A DNA stretch of 64,000 nt from PGYR01 sp041675005 (GCA_041675005.1 JBAYUQ010000005.1:62001-126000), one strand, 5' to 3'; numbered from the stretch's first letter, positions 41,785-51,330 are shown. A program made the numbers and translations. The notes: generated by a model not told the origin, from the sequence alone.

Positions 41785-42888
41785 TTATTCGGCAGGGAAC
41801 GACACGAAAAATGTAGTTCCTTTTCCTAGCTCACTTTCGAACCAGATTTGACCACCATTTTTTTCTACCATTTCTTTGGTAAGTAGTAGTCCCAGCCCCG
41901 TTCCTTTCTCGTTATTAGTACCAAGAGTTGTATGAATTATACTCTTTTTGAATAACTTGTCTTTGTCGGTATTACTCATACCAACACCGTTATCTTTCAC
42001 GCTAATCACTACCATTTGATCAGAGGATTCAGCTGCTATTACTATACTGCTTTCTTTAGGAGAAAACTTGATTGCATTAGATACTAGATTAGAAATAACA
42101 TTTTCTACGTGTGTAGCATCGGCAAATATTTTTTTGTCGGTTTTTATTTCACTTACTAAAGATACAGATTTATTCGAGGCATTAAGCTTTAAAACACTTA
42201 TTATTGAGCTAATAATAAGCTCTGGTGTTACTAATACTTTGTGAAGTTCAACACGGTTCAATTGTAATTGACCCCATTTTAAAAGGTCATCTACGAAACT
42301 ATATTGATTTACAATAGAATCATATAAAGATTCTACTATTTCTTTTTTCTCAGAGTCATCCATAGCGTCATATTCATCTACGAGTATTCCCATTAATGCT
42401 TTAACTCCTGAAAGTGGACTCTTTATATCATGGGCTACTAGCGAAATGAACTTATTCTTATCGTCAAGTAATTTCTCTAGTGATTTTTGTGATTTTGATA
42501 GTTCTAGATGATTAGAAACTCTCATCAGCAGTTCCGATGTGTTGAACGGCTTAGTAACATAGTCAACAGCCCCCATCTCGAATCCTTTTTGTAGATCCTC
42601 TGCGCTTGTCTTAGCTGTTACAAATATTATAGGTATATTACGAGTAGTTGGGTCTTCTTTGAGTGCTCTACAAACATCAAACCCGTTAGTCCCGGGCATA
42701 GCTATATCGAGAAGAATAATATCGGGTATCTCCTCTTTTGCATTGCTAATAGCCGTTTCGCCATCTTGTGCTATTATCAGATTAGCATTCTTAGCCGCGA
42801 AAATACTACCAAGAACTTGTAGGTTCTCAGGTATATCATCCACTATCATAATAGTCGAATCTTGGAATATAATGTCTTTATTTCTCAT
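41785..42888 (-). CDS. Response regulator-histidine kinase fusion
   Basis: A 367-residue soluble hybrid: receiver domain first (about 12-128; MIVDDIPENLQVL, phospho-Asp in DIILLDIAMPG about 60, TKPFN Lys), then HisKA (about 148-212; SLVAHDIKSPLSGVKALMG with His about 154) and HATPase_c (about 255-365; NAIKFSPKES, VKDNGVGMSN, GTGLGLLLTKEMVEKNGGQI). There is no membrane segment or separate sensor, so it receives phosphate or a partner signal in the cytoplasm. Output partner is not adjacent. TATCTTTG 23-30 bp upstream may be its -7 box. Confidence 0.93.
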   Translation of the reverse strand: MRNKDIIFQDSTIMIVDDIPENLQVLGSIFAAKNANLIIAQDGETAISNAKEEIPDIILLDIAMPGTNGFDVCRALKEDPTTRNIPIIFVTAKTSAEDLQKGFEMGAVDYVTKPFNTSELLMRVSNHLELSKSQKSLEKLLDDKNKFISLVAHDIKSPLSGVKALMGILVDEYDAMDDSEKKEIVESLYDSIVNQYSFVDDLLKWGQLQLNRVELHKVLVTPELIISSIISVLKLNASNKSVSLVSEIKTDKKIFADATHVENVISNLVSNAIKFSPKESSIVIAAESSDQMVVISVKDNGVGMSNTDKDKLFKKSIIHTTLGTNNEKGTGLGLLLTKEMVEKNGGQIWFESELGKGTTFFVSFPAE

Positions 42889-42910
42889 AGTGGTCTCTTT
42901 TTATATCAAA

Positions 42911-42918
42911 CAAAGATA
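42911..42918 (-). promoter_or_regulatory. Candidate Bacteroidota-type -7 box (TATCTTTG)
   Basis: TATCTTTG on the minus strand matches TAnnTTTG, 23 bp before the hybrid kinase ATG, preceded by TAC. No clear -33 TTTG. Confidence 0.35.
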
Positions 42919-42961
42919 GTAAATTAATTTAATTTAATATAATAAATTATATTCTGTAAAG

Positions 42962-43108
42962 TAAAATACTTATCCCAGCTTGTGTAGCTTCTAGGGTGCT
43001 TGTTTCATCAGCCGTGTTTGTGCCAGCTATGGCGTAAGCAGTGCCGTGGTCAGGCGATACGCGGACTATTGATATATTGGCTGTGCAGTTTACCCCGCCC
43101 CCTTGTTG
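42962..43108 (-). pseudogene. Diverged partial copy of the pdxA 3' end
   Basis: The minus strand encodes QGGGVNCTANISIVRVSPDH and, further on, TAYAIAGTNTADETSTLEAT, which matches the C-terminal part of PdxA at 43513 in about 43 of 47 residues with many silent differences. There is no start, and an in-frame TAA lies just before the homology. It is a remnant, separated from intact pdxA by about 400 bp of repeats. Confidence 0.88.
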
Positions 43109-43112
43109 TTAA

Positions 43113-43512
43113 TAATTCATTAGTCGGTCTATCCAGAGGGGTGCAAAGGATCTAGGAAATTAATATTGTAGAGTTATATTGCTTGTGCTGAGCGTAGCTG
43201 AAGTGCATACGTCTCAAATACTATCATAACTGCGTAGCAGTTCAATATTAGTAGCAATAAGATATCGCATTATTGGAAACAACCCCATCGGGGTTGAATA
43301 AATGAAACGATGTATATTCTACCACTAAAGGGGTAGATGGTGTTTTTACGATTGTTGGACTACTAATATTATATCCCTACGGGATATTTTTTACGTCAAA
43401 TTAACTCACGAATTATGCTCTTCGGGAGGAGCTGTCAGAACTTGTTTTGACTGAGGAGGATAAATAACAACGGTCTTCTTCGTTTGTCCACCTCCGTCTG
43501 ACACCTACGGTG
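43113..43512. repeat. Mosaic repeat island H
   Basis: Fills the space between pdxA and its partial copy. Pieces: a block at 43168-43254 that is an inverted copy of 35463-35556; AACCCCATCGGGGTTGAATA with ACCACTAAAGGGGTAG; CCCTACGGG; GGAGCTGTCAGAACTTG...GACTGAGGAGGAT (43428-43462), matched at 58417-58450; CTGACACCTACGGTGTCAG; and CACCTCCGCCAGCGGAGG, which continues into pdxA. No other gene. Confidence 0.75.
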
Positions 43513-44523
43513 TCAGCCACCTCCGCCAGCGGAGGACAATTGGGTTTTTCTTCTATTCTCAACAATCGCTATTCCAGCTTGTATCGCCTCTAGCGTACTT
43601 GTTTCGTCAGCTGTATTAGTACCAGCGATAGCGTAGGCAGTGCCGTGGTCTGGCGATACTCGGACTATTGATAGATTTGCTGTGAAGTTTACTCCGCCGC
43701 CTTGGGCTAGTAATTTCAAGGGGATTAACCCTTGGTCGTGGTACATAGCCAATATACCGTCATACTCTTTGTACTGTCCGAATCCGAAGAAACCATCAGC
43801 TGGGAATGGACCTTCTGCAACAGAGTGTTTGTGTAGTATGTTTAGCTTTTCTATAGTATCGTTGATATATGATACTTCTTCTGTACCTATATTACCTTGT
43901 TCGCCTGCATGTGGGTTAAGCCCAAGTACTGCTATGCGTGGTTTAGAAATACCAAAATCCAAACGTAAAGAACTTTCTAGAGCTGTGTATTTAGCTTCTA
44001 TTAGTCTTGGGCGGAGTAGATTCTGTATTGTCTTTATTGGCACATGAACGGTGGTCAGAGCAACTCGAACATTACCACTAAATAGAATCATCAAAGGGTC
44101 AGCCCCAAACGATTCTCCTAGCATTTCTGTATGCCCTGGGAATTTGAAACCAGAGATGGATATTGCTTTTTTATTAATTGGAAGAGTTAATAAGATGTCA
44201 GCATTACCGGCTTTTATATACTCGACAGCATTGGCTATGCTATCGGCAGCTATTTGACCTGCCTCTGCTGTTACCTGACCGAATTCTATTGAAGCGTCTA
44301 TTCCTTTATTCCGAATTTCAACTTCATAACCCGAGAGCTTTATACCATTTTCGGTTTCTTCAAAATTGATATCTAATCCATCGAGATAGTCGATAATCAA
44401 TCTGTAAGGACCAAAAAGTATAAAACTAAGTTCATTGGGTGTATTGGTTAACTTGTCTAGAGCCTTTGCGAAGCACTCAAGGCCTATTCCGTTTACATCA
44501 CCTATAGATACAGCTATTTTCAT
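43513..44523 (-). CDS. pdxA: 4-hydroxythreonine-4-phosphate dehydrogenase with repeat-encoded tail
   Basis: About 336 residues from ATG 44523 (this start removes the overlap with rodA). PdxA oxidises 4-phosphohydroxy-threonine in pyridoxal phosphate synthesis. Marks: SIGDVNGIGLECFAKAL, FPGHTEMLG, the metal-binding histidines in TTVHVP, GLNPHAGEQG and AMYHDQGLIPLK, and VSPDHGTAYAIAGTN. The last residues (QLSSAGGGG) are encoded by the CACCTCCGCCAGCGGAGG repeat, so the original C-terminus was replaced. It lies 1 bp from rodA's stop. Confidence 0.94.
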   Translation of the reverse strand: MKIAVSIGDVNGIGLECFAKALDKLTNTPNELSFILFGPYRLIIDYLDGLDINFEETENGIKLSGYEVEIRNKGIDASIEFGQVTAEAGQIAADSIANAVEYIKAGNADILLTLPINKKAISISGFKFPGHTEMLGESFGADPLMILFSGNVRVALTTVHVPIKTIQNLLRPRLIEAKYTALESSLRLDFGISKPRIAVLGLNPHAGEQGNIGTEEVSYINDTIEKLNILHKHSVAEGPFPADGFFGFGQYKEYDGILAMYHDQGLIPLKLLAQGGGVNFTANLSIVRVSPDHGTAYAIAGTNTADETSTLEAIQAGIAIVENRRKTQLSSAGGGG

Positions 44524-44524
44524 G

Positions 44525-45763
44525 TCAGAGCATTTTTTGTGTACGATTTGCATTTAATAACATACCTGCCAAAGTCATATTGAAGAGTAAGGAAGTACCC
44601 CCATAACTCATAAAAGGTAAGGGAATACCCATCACGGGCATCATACCTATGACCATACCTATATTGATTAGTATATGATACAGGAAGATAACACCTATCC
44701 CAAAGCAGAGTATTTTGAAAAAAGGATTGTCATTTTCTGTGGCGAGATTTACTGCTCTTAGTATTAGAACTCCGAATAGAAATATAATACCAGCACCACC
44801 AAGGAAACCAAATTCTTCGGTTGGTACAGAGTATATAAAATCTGTCCACTGTTCTGGTATATAGCGGAGTTGCGTCAGAGTTCCTTGTTGGAACCCTTTG
44901 CCAGTTATCCCACCACTACCAACAGCAAGTTTTGATTGCATAACATTATATCCGCTACCACGGGGATCACTTTCTGGGTCTAAGAAGCTGTCAATTCTCG
45001 ATTGTTGATGCGGCGCCATGCTTTTGTAAACAATAGGTCCAGCTAGACCAACAACAAAAAGTACAGCTACAGCCAATATTTTGAGAGGTATTCTGCCTTT
45101 GAGCATTAGTACAACTACAGAAAATACACTCGCACCTATTAGATAAAACAGTGTATCACTTAGTGAGGCTATTAGTATAAATGGGGCGACAATTATTACT
45201 AACAATATAATAGAACTAAATCCAGTCCAAAATAATATACCTAAGAAGAGTGCTATAAGAACTGATGCAGAACCTATATCGGGTTGTAACATAACTAATA
45301 CTAGCAATGGTAAAAGGAATAAAGTGGAGCGTCCCAAGATGTTAATCTTGCTAATACTCTTTCCTTTTTGAGATAGATAGTTTGATAGTGCCATTAGTAG
45401 TCCTAGCTTTGCTATCTCAGCTGGCTGCATATTGAACCCACCTAACCGTATCCACCCCATTGTTCCATTTATTCTGACACCAATGAAAAGCACAGCTATT
45501 AAAAGAATAACAGATAAACCGTATATCCAATATGACATAGCTTTGAGTTTTTTATGTGGGAAAAAAGCAACGGATATCAAGACTACTATACCTATGGCTG
45601 CAGATATTAACTGCTTATCAAAAAAGCCACCAGCAAATGATACTGTTGCGGAGTAAATAGATAATAACCCCATAAGAGTAAGCATAATCACAGTAAAGAA
45701 AGTAGTCCAATCGAAATTCTCTACTTTGGTTTCTGATAAATTATAATCTAATGAGTTATTCAA
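44525..45763 (-). CDS. rodA: Rod shape-determining protein RodA (SEDS glycosyltransferase)
   Basis: A 412-residue SEDS protein with ten helices that polymerises lipid II with a class B PBP for lateral wall growth. Seen: MGWIRLGGFNMQPAEIAKLG (about 105-124), QPDIGSASVL with the conserved catalytic-loop Asp, EQWTDFIYSVPTEEFGFLGG (about 282-301), and MMPVMGIPLPFMSYGGTSLL (about 370-389). Partner mreB/mreC/pbp2 genes are not adjacent. The start overlaps the purC stop by 8 bp. Confidence 0.95.
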   Translation of the reverse strand: MNNSLDYNLSETKVENFDWTTFFTVIMLTLMGLLSIYSATVSFAGGFFDKQLISAAIGIVVLISVAFFPHKKLKAMSYWIYGLSVILLIAVLFIGVRINGTMGWIRLGGFNMQPAEIAKLGLLMALSNYLSQKGKSISKINILGRSTLFLLPLLVLVMLQPDIGSASVLIALFLGILFWTGFSSIILLVIIVAPFILIASLSDTLFYLIGASVFSVVVLMLKGRIPLKILAVAVLFVVGLAGPIVYKSMAPHQQSRIDSFLDPESDPRGSGYNVMQSKLAVGSGGITGKGFQQGTLTQLRYIPEQWTDFIYSVPTEEFGFLGGAGIIFLFGVLILRAVNLATENDNPFFKILCFGIGVIFLYHILINIGMVIGMMPVMGIPLPFMSYGGTSLLFNMTLAGMLLNANRTQKML

Positions 45764-46652
45764 CGAACTGTATTCCGGTTATCTTATAATATGCTTCTAG
45801 GTATTTAGCATGTATTCTATTTATTACTTCGCTAGGCAATGTAGGAGCCGGAGGGGTTTTATCCCACTCCAATGTCTCTAGGTAATCTCTTAGTATTTGT
45901 TTGTCGTAGTTTTGTGGCTCTTCACCAGGTTGGTAAGTTTCCTCCAACCAAAGCCGCGATGAGTCCGGCGTTAGTGCCTCATCTATTAGTATAATTTCGC
46001 CTGTTTCTAGCTCACCAAATTCAAACTTTGTATCAGCTAGTAGTATGCCTGATTTTTTTAACCTTTCCGCACCAAAATTGTATAGTTCTATCGAAATGGC
46101 CTTTAGCAAATCCGTAGTTTTCTGTCCTAGTATATCGCAACACTGCTCGTAGCTTATATTCTCGTCGTGTCCTTCATCTGCCTTGGTAGAAGGAGTGAAT
46201 ATTGGCTCTGGCAATCGTTCATATTTTCTCAATCCTACTGGTATTTCTATACCGCAGATTTTTCCGCTATCTTGGTATGATTTCCATCCTGAACCAGCTA
46301 CGTAACCTCTGACTATAAATTCAACAGGTAGTGGCTTGGCTTTTCTAACTATCATACTACGTCTAGATAATATTTCCTTGTGAGCTGATAGTGAATCGGG
46401 GAAATCAGAAAAATCGCTCGCTATTAAGTGATTATTGATAATATGTTTTGTGCTATTCAGCCAATAAGTCGAGATTTGATTGAGTATTTTTCCTTTCTCA
46501 GGAATTGGCTCATTCATAATCACATCGAAAGCCGAGATACGGTCAGTTGCAACTATTAGCAAAGATTCACCTAAGTCAAATACTTCACGTACTTTGCCCT
46601 TGCGGACTAATTTCAAATCATCAATATCTATGTTATAAAGTGCTAAACTCAT
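45756..46652 (-). CDS. purC: SAICAR synthase
   Basis: A 298-residue phosphoribosylaminoimidazole-succinocarboxamide synthase (purine synthesis, adds aspartate to CAIR). Family marks: LVRKGKVREVFDLGESLLIV (about 14-33), ATDRISAFDVIM, VEFIVRGYVAGSGWKSYQ, DTKFEFGE and DEALTPDSSRLW. The length matches the eukaryotic/Bacteroidota-type form rather than the ~240-residue proteobacterial one. It overlaps the upstream GH2-like gene's stop by 4 bp. Confidence 0.96.
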   Translation of the reverse strand: MSLALYNIDIDDLKLVRKGKVREVFDLGESLLIVATDRISAFDVIMNEPIPEKGKILNQISTYWLNSTKHIINNHLIASDFSDFPDSLSAHKEILSRRSMIVRKAKPLPVEFIVRGYVAGSGWKSYQDSGKICGIEIPVGLRKYERLPEPIFTPSTKADEGHDENISYEQCCDILGQKTTDLLKAISIELYNFGAERLKKSGILLADTKFEFGELETGEIILIDEALTPDSSRLWLEETYQPGEEPQNYDKQILRDYLETLEWDKTPPAPTLPSEVINRIHAKYLEAYYKITGIQFVE

Positions 46653-49174
46653 ACCATCACCGAGTAAATATAAAGTACATAATCTACAATTGACCTATCT
46701 AATTGCATAATCAACAATGGAATCCCTACGAAGACTAATATAATAACTAGTTCTGTCAGATATACTTTACCTCTTGGCTTATCAAATACCACAGCCGAGG
46801 ATTTGAATAATCTAAATGCAGACCATATTTTCACAACTACTAATATCATGAAAATCAATAAATATCCATTTTCCATTTGTTCGAAAATTCTAATCATAAA
46901 TGCAGAAACAGGTAGTAAAAGTAAAGTGGGAATCAATGCCCAAGTTGCTAATGTAAACGCGTCTTTGAAAAATAGTCTTACCGATAATACAAAAGCTGCT
47001 ACTCTGAGTAAAGCTGCTAGTAGTAATATGTAAAGTACAATTATCAACGACATTACTAATATTAGTAATGCAGGTGACCACACCATTGTAAATAAATTTT
47101 CTTTGATTATCTGTATAGGTACGATGATATTTAGGAAATATTCTAATGTATCGTTGAATCGTAGATAATAGAAAGTAGCCGCAATGAACGAAGCAGTTGA
47201 AACAGAAACTAGCAATGCCAGTACGCTAGTTTGTATAGCCGAGATTAATCGTTGGTCTCTTATGTCTGCATAGAAATTATAAGGTCGTAATATAGAACGG
47301 AAGAAATATTCTCTAAAGCGTTTGAATCTATTTATCATCATCAAGAATACTAATCCGAAGAAAATACCTGTGATTATAAATACAATTGTTTGATCGCCAG
47401 CCGGGTCGCTTCCTGCTGTTAGTAGTGGTTCCTTCTCTTTATTGAATATCGACTTTACTGCTTTGAACGCTGCTCTCTCGTTTCTATTTCTATCCACTAA
47501 CCCTGAAGTGTACACATACTTGTCGTCACTATTGTTAATCATTGTCGGTTGTTGTAGTAGATAGTCATTGTACGTGTCTATAGTGTAGCCAGCCAGATTC
47601 GCTGATTTGAAAACAGAGTATGAATTCAGCAAATAATATGCTTGAAATTCTAAAGATAGTTTATCAGCGTACCCATTTTTATTATGTTTCTGAACAGTAG
47701 TACCTAGCTCACAAACTATTGGTAAACTACCCGAATTTTGTTGCAATTCTTTCAATCGTACTAATTGCTTATTGAAATCGAAGGTCTTATGCTTGAAATT
47801 GTATATTAAGAAATCGTATCCCTTAATATTCGGGTAATCCGAACCAGAATATATAGTTTTATGAACCAAATTATTGGTGTATTTGTTCATTATAGCGAGT
47901 ATATCTTCCGTGTAGCTCTTAGTTTGGTTCTGCCCTTCGGAAGAGTATGAGTACAAACCATAACTGAATATACATGGCGAATTATCAATTGTGGTTAGTA
48001 TTCTATCCGCTATATTCTTGATTCTAACCTTTATTTCGTCTGAATTCAGAATCGATGTAGGTGTATTATAAACAGGTAATTCATACAGTACTAGAAGTCC
48101 ATATCTATTACATAGTTCGATAAGATACGGATGAGGTAATCCGAATTTTACTCGAATAGCATTAGCACCTAATTTCTTTACTTCTCTTATGTCCTTTTCA
48201 TATTGAACATCAGAAAGAGATTGTCCTTGCCCATTAATATCATCTACATAGTTCACAGATTGTATTTTAAAGGGTTGTCCGTTTAGTAAAAATCCGTTCC
48301 CATTGTCAGAGCTAACTATTGTTACGTCTTTGAAGCCGATTGAGATTTCGCTCTGGTCTATTACGCTGCCGCCTTTTATAACTTTTACTACTATGCTATA
48401 TAGGTTCGGTTCATCTGGTGACCATAGTTTCGGACTATTTACAATTCCTTTCGATTCGAAATTATAGACTCTAGAATTGCTGACGTTCATGCTAGAAGTA
48501 CCAATTTCATATTGCCCTTCTTTGCTTTTCAGGTAAGTTTTAACAGTAACATTACCTTTAACTGAGCCGTTCTGACCTGTGGTAATTGCACCCTTTATCT
48601 TGAGAGAAGCACTCGAATTACCATCAGCCAATTTGTACGAAGAGCTGATACCGCTCACCCAAGCACCAGCAGTGCTTATTAAGTCAATCTTTCTGATTAT
48701 ACCAGAAGCGGCTCTTGTTGCATGCATTGGTAATTGTTGTATTTGACGTGCGTACCCTTCCGTTGGGTTTACTTTTATTTTTAGTTCATTGTCGCCTACT
48801 TTCAGCGAACTCTCTGGTAAATCGACCCAAAATTGTGTCATTCCACCGAAGTAGCTACCCAAGAACTGGTTATTCACATAGAATTCACCATTGTCCGAGA
48901 TTCCGTTTACTTCTAAGTGAAAAGTCCTATTTGCCAAATCTGCTTTTGAAAGCGTTATGGTCTTTTTGTAAAGGAGGGTCTTGTTCTCATAGCTAGTAGA
49001 GGGTACGTGTTGGACAGACCAAGTATCGCCTTCATCGTAGGATACTTTCCATTTGCCAGTAAGGTCTATTACTTTTCTATTCATACCGTAAGTCGCAGTG
49101 ACTTGAGTAGTATCGAACTGAGCGAAGGTAGCAGAAAAGCTAATTAGTAGTATTAATAGTATTAATTTTTTCAT
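46649..49174 (-). CDS. GH2-like protein fused to a multi-pass membrane domain
   Basis: 841 residues: signal peptide (1-18), sugar-binding jelly roll (about 30-165), Ig-like domain (about 185-290), GH2-type TIM barrel (about 295-575) and about seven transmembrane helices (about 598-841). The barrel keeps NYVDDINGQGQSLSDVQYEK and a possible nucleophile Glu in LPIVCELGTT. The usual acid/base NE of the SLGNE motif reads IFSYGLYSYSSEG, so the acid/base pair looks lost. The membrane part resembles no family I know. Context is purC downstream (4-bp overlap) and a bi-domain oxidoreductase upstream. It may bind, not cleave, surface glycans. Confidence 0.75.
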   Translation of the reverse strand: MKKLILLILLISFSATFAQFDTTQVTATYGMNRKVIDLTGKWKVSYDEGDTWSVQHVPSTSYENKTLLYKKTITLSKADLANRTFHLEVNGISDNGEFYVNNQFLGSYFGGMTQFWVDLPESSLKVGDNELKIKVNPTEGYARQIQQLPMHATRAASGIIRKIDLISTAGAWVSGISSSYKLADGNSSASLKIKGAITTGQNGSVKGNVTVKTYLKSKEGQYEIGTSSMNVSNSRVYNFESKGIVNSPKLWSPDEPNLYSIVVKVIKGGSVIDQSEISIGFKDVTIVSSDNGNGFLLNGQPFKIQSVNYVDDINGQGQSLSDVQYEKDIREVKKLGANAIRVKFGLPHPYLIELCNRYGLLVLYELPVYNTPTSILNSDEIKVRIKNIADRILTTIDNSPCIFSYGLYSYSSEGQNQTKSYTEDILAIMNKYTNNLVHKTIYSGSDYPNIKGYDFLIYNFKHKTFDFNKQLVRLKELQQNSGSLPIVCELGTTVQKHNKNGYADKLSLEFQAYYLLNSYSVFKSANLAGYTIDTYNDYLLQQPTMINNSDDKYVYTSGLVDRNRNERAAFKAVKSIFNKEKEPLLTAGSDPAGDQTIVFIITGIFFGLVFLMMINRFKRFREYFFRSILRPYNFYADIRDQRLISAIQTSVLALLVSVSTASFIAATFYYLRFNDTLEYFLNIIVPIQIIKENLFTMVWSPALLILVMSLIIVLYILLLAALLRVAAFVLSVRLFFKDAFTLATWALIPTLLLLPVSAFMIRIFEQMENGYLLIFMILVVVKIWSAFRLFKSSAVVFDKPRGKVYLTELVIILVFVGIPLLIMQLDRSIVDYVLYIYSVMV

Positions 49175-51304
49175 TTATGATATTGTAATTGATTGCGACA
49201 CTTTTAATGATTCTAAAATAGCAAAAGTACACTTTGTAACAGCAAATAATTCTTCTTTTGGGATTAATGCTTTGCCAGATTTTATAGAGCCAACGAATAA
49301 CTCCATTTCTTTTTTGATTCCTTTCTCGCCGTCCATCTTGATAGACTTCGCGTTTTTACCTTTGTGGATAGTTATAGTGTTGAAATTATCCATAACGTAA
49401 ACGGAGTTTTCACAAAACACTTCGCAGTATTCTTTGCCCAAACTACCGTCTCCATTAGAGAAATACTCGAGCACTCCGACCGAACCATCTTGGAATTTGA
49501 TAGTTGCAGCTACATTGTCTTCGTTCAGCTTAGCTTCCGAATTGCCCGATAGTGCTTCGGCATAAACTCTTATAGGCATACTACCAGTTAGATATACCAT
49601 AGTATCTATGAAGTGGCATGCCTCACCGATTATACGTCCACCACCCTCACTTCTCTGAGACCAATGATCAGCCGGTATATGTCCTGCATTTATTCTGTAC
49701 TTTACTATCATCGGTTCTTTGTGACCTGCTAACTCTGATTTGATAGTAGTGAATGACTTAGAAAATCTTCTGTTGAAGCCAACCATCAGTTGCTTATCTG
49801 ATTTAGAGCTTGCTTCTATTATTTTATCTAGCTCTTCTTTATTGAGGGCTAAAGGTTTTTCTACATAGACGTGCTTACTATTTTCTATTCCGTTAAGTAC
49901 AAATTCACCGTGGGTATTGTGCCACGAAGCTATGAATATTGTATTTATATTTTTGTCTTTTATTAGCTCTATCGGGTTAGCTCCAGCTTTGGCGAAGCCA
50001 AAATTAGTAGCAACAGTTTTAGAACTAGCAGCACTATTATTTGCTACTGATACGAATGATACACCTTGTTTAGTAAGCGGTGGTAATAGGTAGTTTTGAG
50101 CGAATTGACCAGCTCCAACAAAGCCGATTTTCACTTCTGAATCGGTAGTGATAGCACCAGTAGAAACGAAAGTCGTTTGCTTTCCTTCTCGCTTCGGATA
50201 GTTTATTAGTATTCCCAGATAAGGTGCAGATGATGAGCTAATCATATCATAAGCTTTGCTAGCTTCTTGCACATCGAAAGCGTGAGAAGTCATACTCTCT
50301 ACATCTATTCTGCCTTTTTCTATTAGCTCTACGAAAGCTTGCATATTTCTATTTTCTGTCCAACGAACGAAGGCATAAGGGTAATCGTGCCCATCTTCTT
50401 CGTAAAATGCGTCATATCTACCTGGACCATAGCTCGATGATATACGCAGATCAATTTCTTTTTTATAAAATGGATGACGATTCATATCCATACCGATAGC
50501 ACCGACTATGACTACTTTGCCCTTTTTGCGGGTCATTTCCATAGCCATCTGAAGCGGAGCACTACTCGAAGTAGAAGCCGTGATAATAGTAGAATCTGCT
50601 CCTTCGCCATTGCTTCTAGCTATTACTTTCTGTACGTTCTCAGATGAACTTTTTAGTACCGAATCGCAACCGAATTTCAAACCGAGCTCCATAGCTCTAT
50701 CGTCTATATCCATTCCGATTACATTACAACCTGCAGCTTTTAGAAACTGTACTGTGATTAGTCCTAATAGTCCTAATCCAACTACAACTACATTTTCGCC
50801 TAAACTGGGCTCTGCTTGGCGGAATCCTTGCATAGCAATCGCACCAACTGTTGTATATGAGGCATCTTCGAATGAGACGCTATCTGCAATTTTAACAACT
50901 AGGTTTTTGGGAACAGCGATTATCTCGGCATGATTAGCTATACCAGCTCCTGCTGCCGCTACTCTATCACCGGGTTTGAACTCATCACATTTCGATTCTA
51001 TAACTACACCAGAAGCGGAGTAACCAAGTAGTTTGAAAGAATTAAGTTTAGCACTTACTCTGCGAACTGTTTCCTTTAGTCCGTAACTTTTCACCGCATC
51101 TAGGACTACTTTTACTTGGTCGGGTTGCTTTTTAGCACGAGTGAGTAAACTCCCCTGACCATTGTCAACGGATGTTTTTTCTGTTCCTGCACTGATTAGT
51201 GAGCTATGAACTTCTACTAAAACCCCATTAGCAGGGCACTGTGGGGAGGGCATATCTTCTGTCCTTACTTCCCCAGATTTTTGATATTGGACTACTTGAA
51301 GCAT
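49175..51304 (-). CDS. Bi-domain oxidoreductase (zinc-type ADH plus Gfo/Idh/MocA)
   Basis: A 709-residue fusion. Residues 1-370 are a medium-chain dehydrogenase (LLGYSASGVVIESKCDEFKP, FKPGDRVAAAGAG, NAD-binding VVVVGLGLLGLITVQFLKAAG). Residues 389-709 are a Gfo/Idh/MocA oxidoreductase (VKIGFVGAGQFAQNYLLPPL, VEKPLALNKEEL, RSEGGGRIIGEACHFIDTMV). Such fusions occur in surface polysaccharide loci and probably act on an NDP-sugar or its linked residue. Its stop is directly followed by the GH2-like start (0-bp gap), so they are co-transcribed. TATCTTTG lies 27 bp before the ATG. Confidence 0.9.
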   Translation of the reverse strand: MLQVVQYQKSGEVRTEDMPSPQCPANGVLVEVHSSLISAGTEKTSVDNGQGSLLTRAKKQPDQVKVVLDAVKSYGLKETVRRVSAKLNSFKLLGYSASGVVIESKCDEFKPGDRVAAAGAGIANHAEIIAVPKNLVVKIADSVSFEDASYTTVGAIAMQGFRQAEPSLGENVVVVGLGLLGLITVQFLKAAGCNVIGMDIDDRAMELGLKFGCDSVLKSSSENVQKVIARSNGEGADSTIITASTSSSAPLQMAMEMTRKKGKVVIVGAIGMDMNRHPFYKKEIDLRISSSYGPGRYDAFYEEDGHDYPYAFVRWTENRNMQAFVELIEKGRIDVESMTSHAFDVQEASKAYDMISSSSAPYLGILINYPKREGKQTTFVSTGAITTDSEVKIGFVGAGQFAQNYLLPPLTKQGVSFVSVANNSAASSKTVATNFGFAKAGANPIELIKDKNINTIFIASWHNTHGEFVLNGIENSKHVYVEKPLALNKEELDKIIEASSKSDKQLMVGFNRRFSKSFTTIKSELAGHKEPMIVKYRINAGHIPADHWSQRSEGGGRIIGEACHFIDTMVYLTGSMPIRVYAEALSGNSEAKLNEDNVAATIKFQDGSVGVLEYFSNGDGSLGKEYCEVFCENSVYVMDNFNTITIHKGKNAKSIKMDGEKGIKKEMELFVGSIKSGKALIPKEELFAVTKCTFAILESLKVSQSITIS

Positions 51305-51330
51305 TGTTTTCTGTGTCGATTTACAAGATA

